64,000 bases of DNA, taken from Apricaphanius iberus. Its lineage: Eukaryota > Chordata > Actinopteri > Cyprinodontiformes > Aphaniidae. Each line of letters begins with the position of its first letter. Within the stretch, counting starts at the first letter, position 1. Below the pieces are notes generated by a model, which saw nothing but the letters and a program-made list of their open reading frames with translations, made no database searches and was not told where the DNA came from. The stretch is taken from assembly GCA_028564705.1 (NCBI GenBank), contig JAPXFQ010000201.1, positions 124,001 through 188,000 of the forward strand, in the 5' to 3' direction. This document shows positions 62,882 through 64,000 of the stretch, in pieces. A program made the position numbers and the translations under genes.

Positions 62882-64000
62882 GTGTTTTACCCACGGCCAA
62901 AATCAAATAGACTAAAAGTTAACCTGACAAAAGCAAACTATGAAAATCTCATTAAAATAAACACGACTCGGACCAAACAAGAAAATAGAGTAATTAGATG
63001 TGGTTTACTAAACATAAGATCCCTATCCTCAAAGACTTTATTAGTAAATGACTTGATATGTTATAATAAAATTGATCTATTTTGCCCATCAGAAACCTGG
63101 CTGCAGCAGGAGGATTTTGTAATTATAAATGAGTCAACTCCTACCAATTATCAAAATTTTCACATTCCTAGAAGTACTGGGCGAGGGGGAGGAGTAGCAA
63201 CCATCTTTCATTCTGATTTGCAAATAGCCCTAGACCAATTGTTAACTACAGGTCTTTTGAACATCTAGTCCTTAGTTTTCCTCCTCCAAACTGCAAAACA
63301 CTAAAACCACTTTTGTTTGTGGTTTTGTATCGTCCACCAGGCCCTTACTCTCAATTCTTAGACCAGATGTCAGATTTTTTTATCTGATTTAGTTTTAAAC
63401 ACTGATCAGGATTTCAATATTTGCATGGACACTGAAAGTGATAGCCTAACTGCAGCATTTAATATTATCTTAGACTCGATTGGCTTTACTCAGAAAGTGA
63501 AGGGACCCATACACTCTGGTCGGCACACTTTAGACATTGTACTGACATACGGCATTGAGTGTGATGAACTAATAGTCCTCCCACATAACCCAGTCCTATC
63601 TGACTATTTTTTGATAACCTTTGAATTTCATTACAGTAGAACTTTATCAGACAATGCTGTAACAAGTTTGAAACAATCTGTTCCATTCTTGCTTCCCTAT
63701 CCGTCTCAGAATACAACGGTGGACGGCAGTAATTCCAACACTAACCCTTCAGAAATTGATGGTCTGGTTCAAAGTATTACTTCCTCACTATGTTTGGCAC
63801 TAGACAGTGTAGCCCTCTTGAAAACGAAGGTAATAAGCCATAGGAATTTGGCTCCCTGGTTTAGTGCAGAGTTGCGTACTTTAAAGCAGAATGCTAGGAG
63901 ACTGGAGAGAAAATGGCGCTCTACACACTTAAATTATTTCTTTATAACTTGGAAAAATAGTCTACTACTTTATAAAAACGCCCTTCAACAAGCTAGAACA
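62882..64000 (+). pseudogene. L2 ORF2, endonuclease and start of RT region, frame-shifted and cut by the window end
   Basis: The first frame (62882-63268) gives [20 protein letters not shown] and [13 protein letters not shown], the front of the apurinic-type endonuclease (N of GLLNIRS, E of SETWL), and [17 protein letters not shown] stop or shift at about 63268 follows, and the frame resumes with PLLFVVLYRPPGPYSQF, HTLDIVLTYGIE and LPHNPVLSDYFLITF (usual DH replaced by DY). It continues with LAPWFSAELRTLKQNARRLE and RKWRSTHLNYFF, the segment before the RT, to the last base. Inactive because of the shift and the altered endonuclease motif. Confidence 0.9.

Larger units (their letters stand above)
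62290..64000 (+). mobile_element. L2-type LINE, 5' portion, runs off the window
   Basis: Contains a decayed ORF1 (62350-62788) and the beginning of ORF2 (62882 to the window end) in the standard L2 order. The 3' part would lie beyond 64000. Its 3' UTR is probably of the type found repeatedly elsewhere in the window, which I infer rather than see. Confidence 0.88.

Noticed and set aside
1..64000. A single coordinated new biological system (operon-like or defence-like cluster)
   Set aside because: The genes found are independent transposable elements of different classes and ages; neither order nor strand suggests a joint system.

Overview
This window reads as nuclear DNA from a ray-finned fish, most likely a spiny-rayed (acanthomorph) teleost. 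The evidence is the repeat content: a Rex3 fragment, many copies of one LINE 3' end with the tail ..AATAAACTGAATTGAATTG, tRNA-headed SINEs, several Tc1 families, hAT and PIF/Harbinger elements, and a fragment of vertebrate-type 28S rRNA. I found no host protein-coding gene that I can name. Almost everything recognisable is a transposable element or a remnant, so genes are described inside their elements.

Layout. 0-10 kb: L2 tail, Rex3 remnant, a reversed Tc1 end fragment, then an internally deleted Tc1 (6516-7017) and a second Tc1 family member (7092-8556) separated only by a (TA)37 tract, followed by a third, decayed Tc1-like transposase. 11-16 kb: one copy of a non-autonomous hAT element, SINE and L2 pieces, and a 1,020-bp hAT insertion that carries the start of a ZMYM1-like hAT protein. 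18-21 kb: a decayed Tc1 split by a GC-rich retroposed sequence (16-bp target duplication) and by a SINE. 22.4-25.5 kb: a long-terminal-inverted-repeat element whose left arm contains a complete Tc1 (22643-24221) with an uninterrupted 347-residue DD38E transposase. 27.5-29.9 kb: a PIF/Harbinger element inserted in an L2 3' UTR; the empty site is visible in another L2 copy in this window. 30.5-34.4 kb: an old LINE on the minus strand with an open L1-type ORF1 and a decayed ORF2. 35.6-37.8 kb: an unrecognised coding-like segment, a 21-bp tandem repeat, an L1/Tx1 endonuclease fragment and a TIR element. 44-45 kb: a 28S rRNA pseudogene interrupted by a hAT MITE. 46.5-47.5 kb: a hAT MITE with an 8-bp target duplication, one copy of which supplies the ATG of a small secreted-looking ORF. 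47.8-50.7 kb: an RTE LINE split by about 2.1 kb of later insertions. 51.2-54.1 kb: a second copy of the 11-12 kb hAT element, containing a near-identical sister of the intact Tc1 with one nonsense codon. 54.7-60.5 kb: L2 and SINE pieces and MITEs. 61-64 kb: GT-rich repeat and the 5' half of an L2 LINE (SGNH esterase ORF1, endonuclease ORF2) that runs off the window.

How the parts relate: the only protein that looks able to work is the Tc1 transposase at 22805-23848, which could act in trans on the copy at 51601-53218. The L2 element at the right edge is the kind of element that would have produced the scattered 3' UTR pieces. The insertions give a relative chronology (long-TIR element before Tc1; L2 before Harbinger; Tc1 remnant before GC-rich retrosequence; hAT before Tc1). 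All identifications come from reading the sequence and remembered family motifs; no database search was run.
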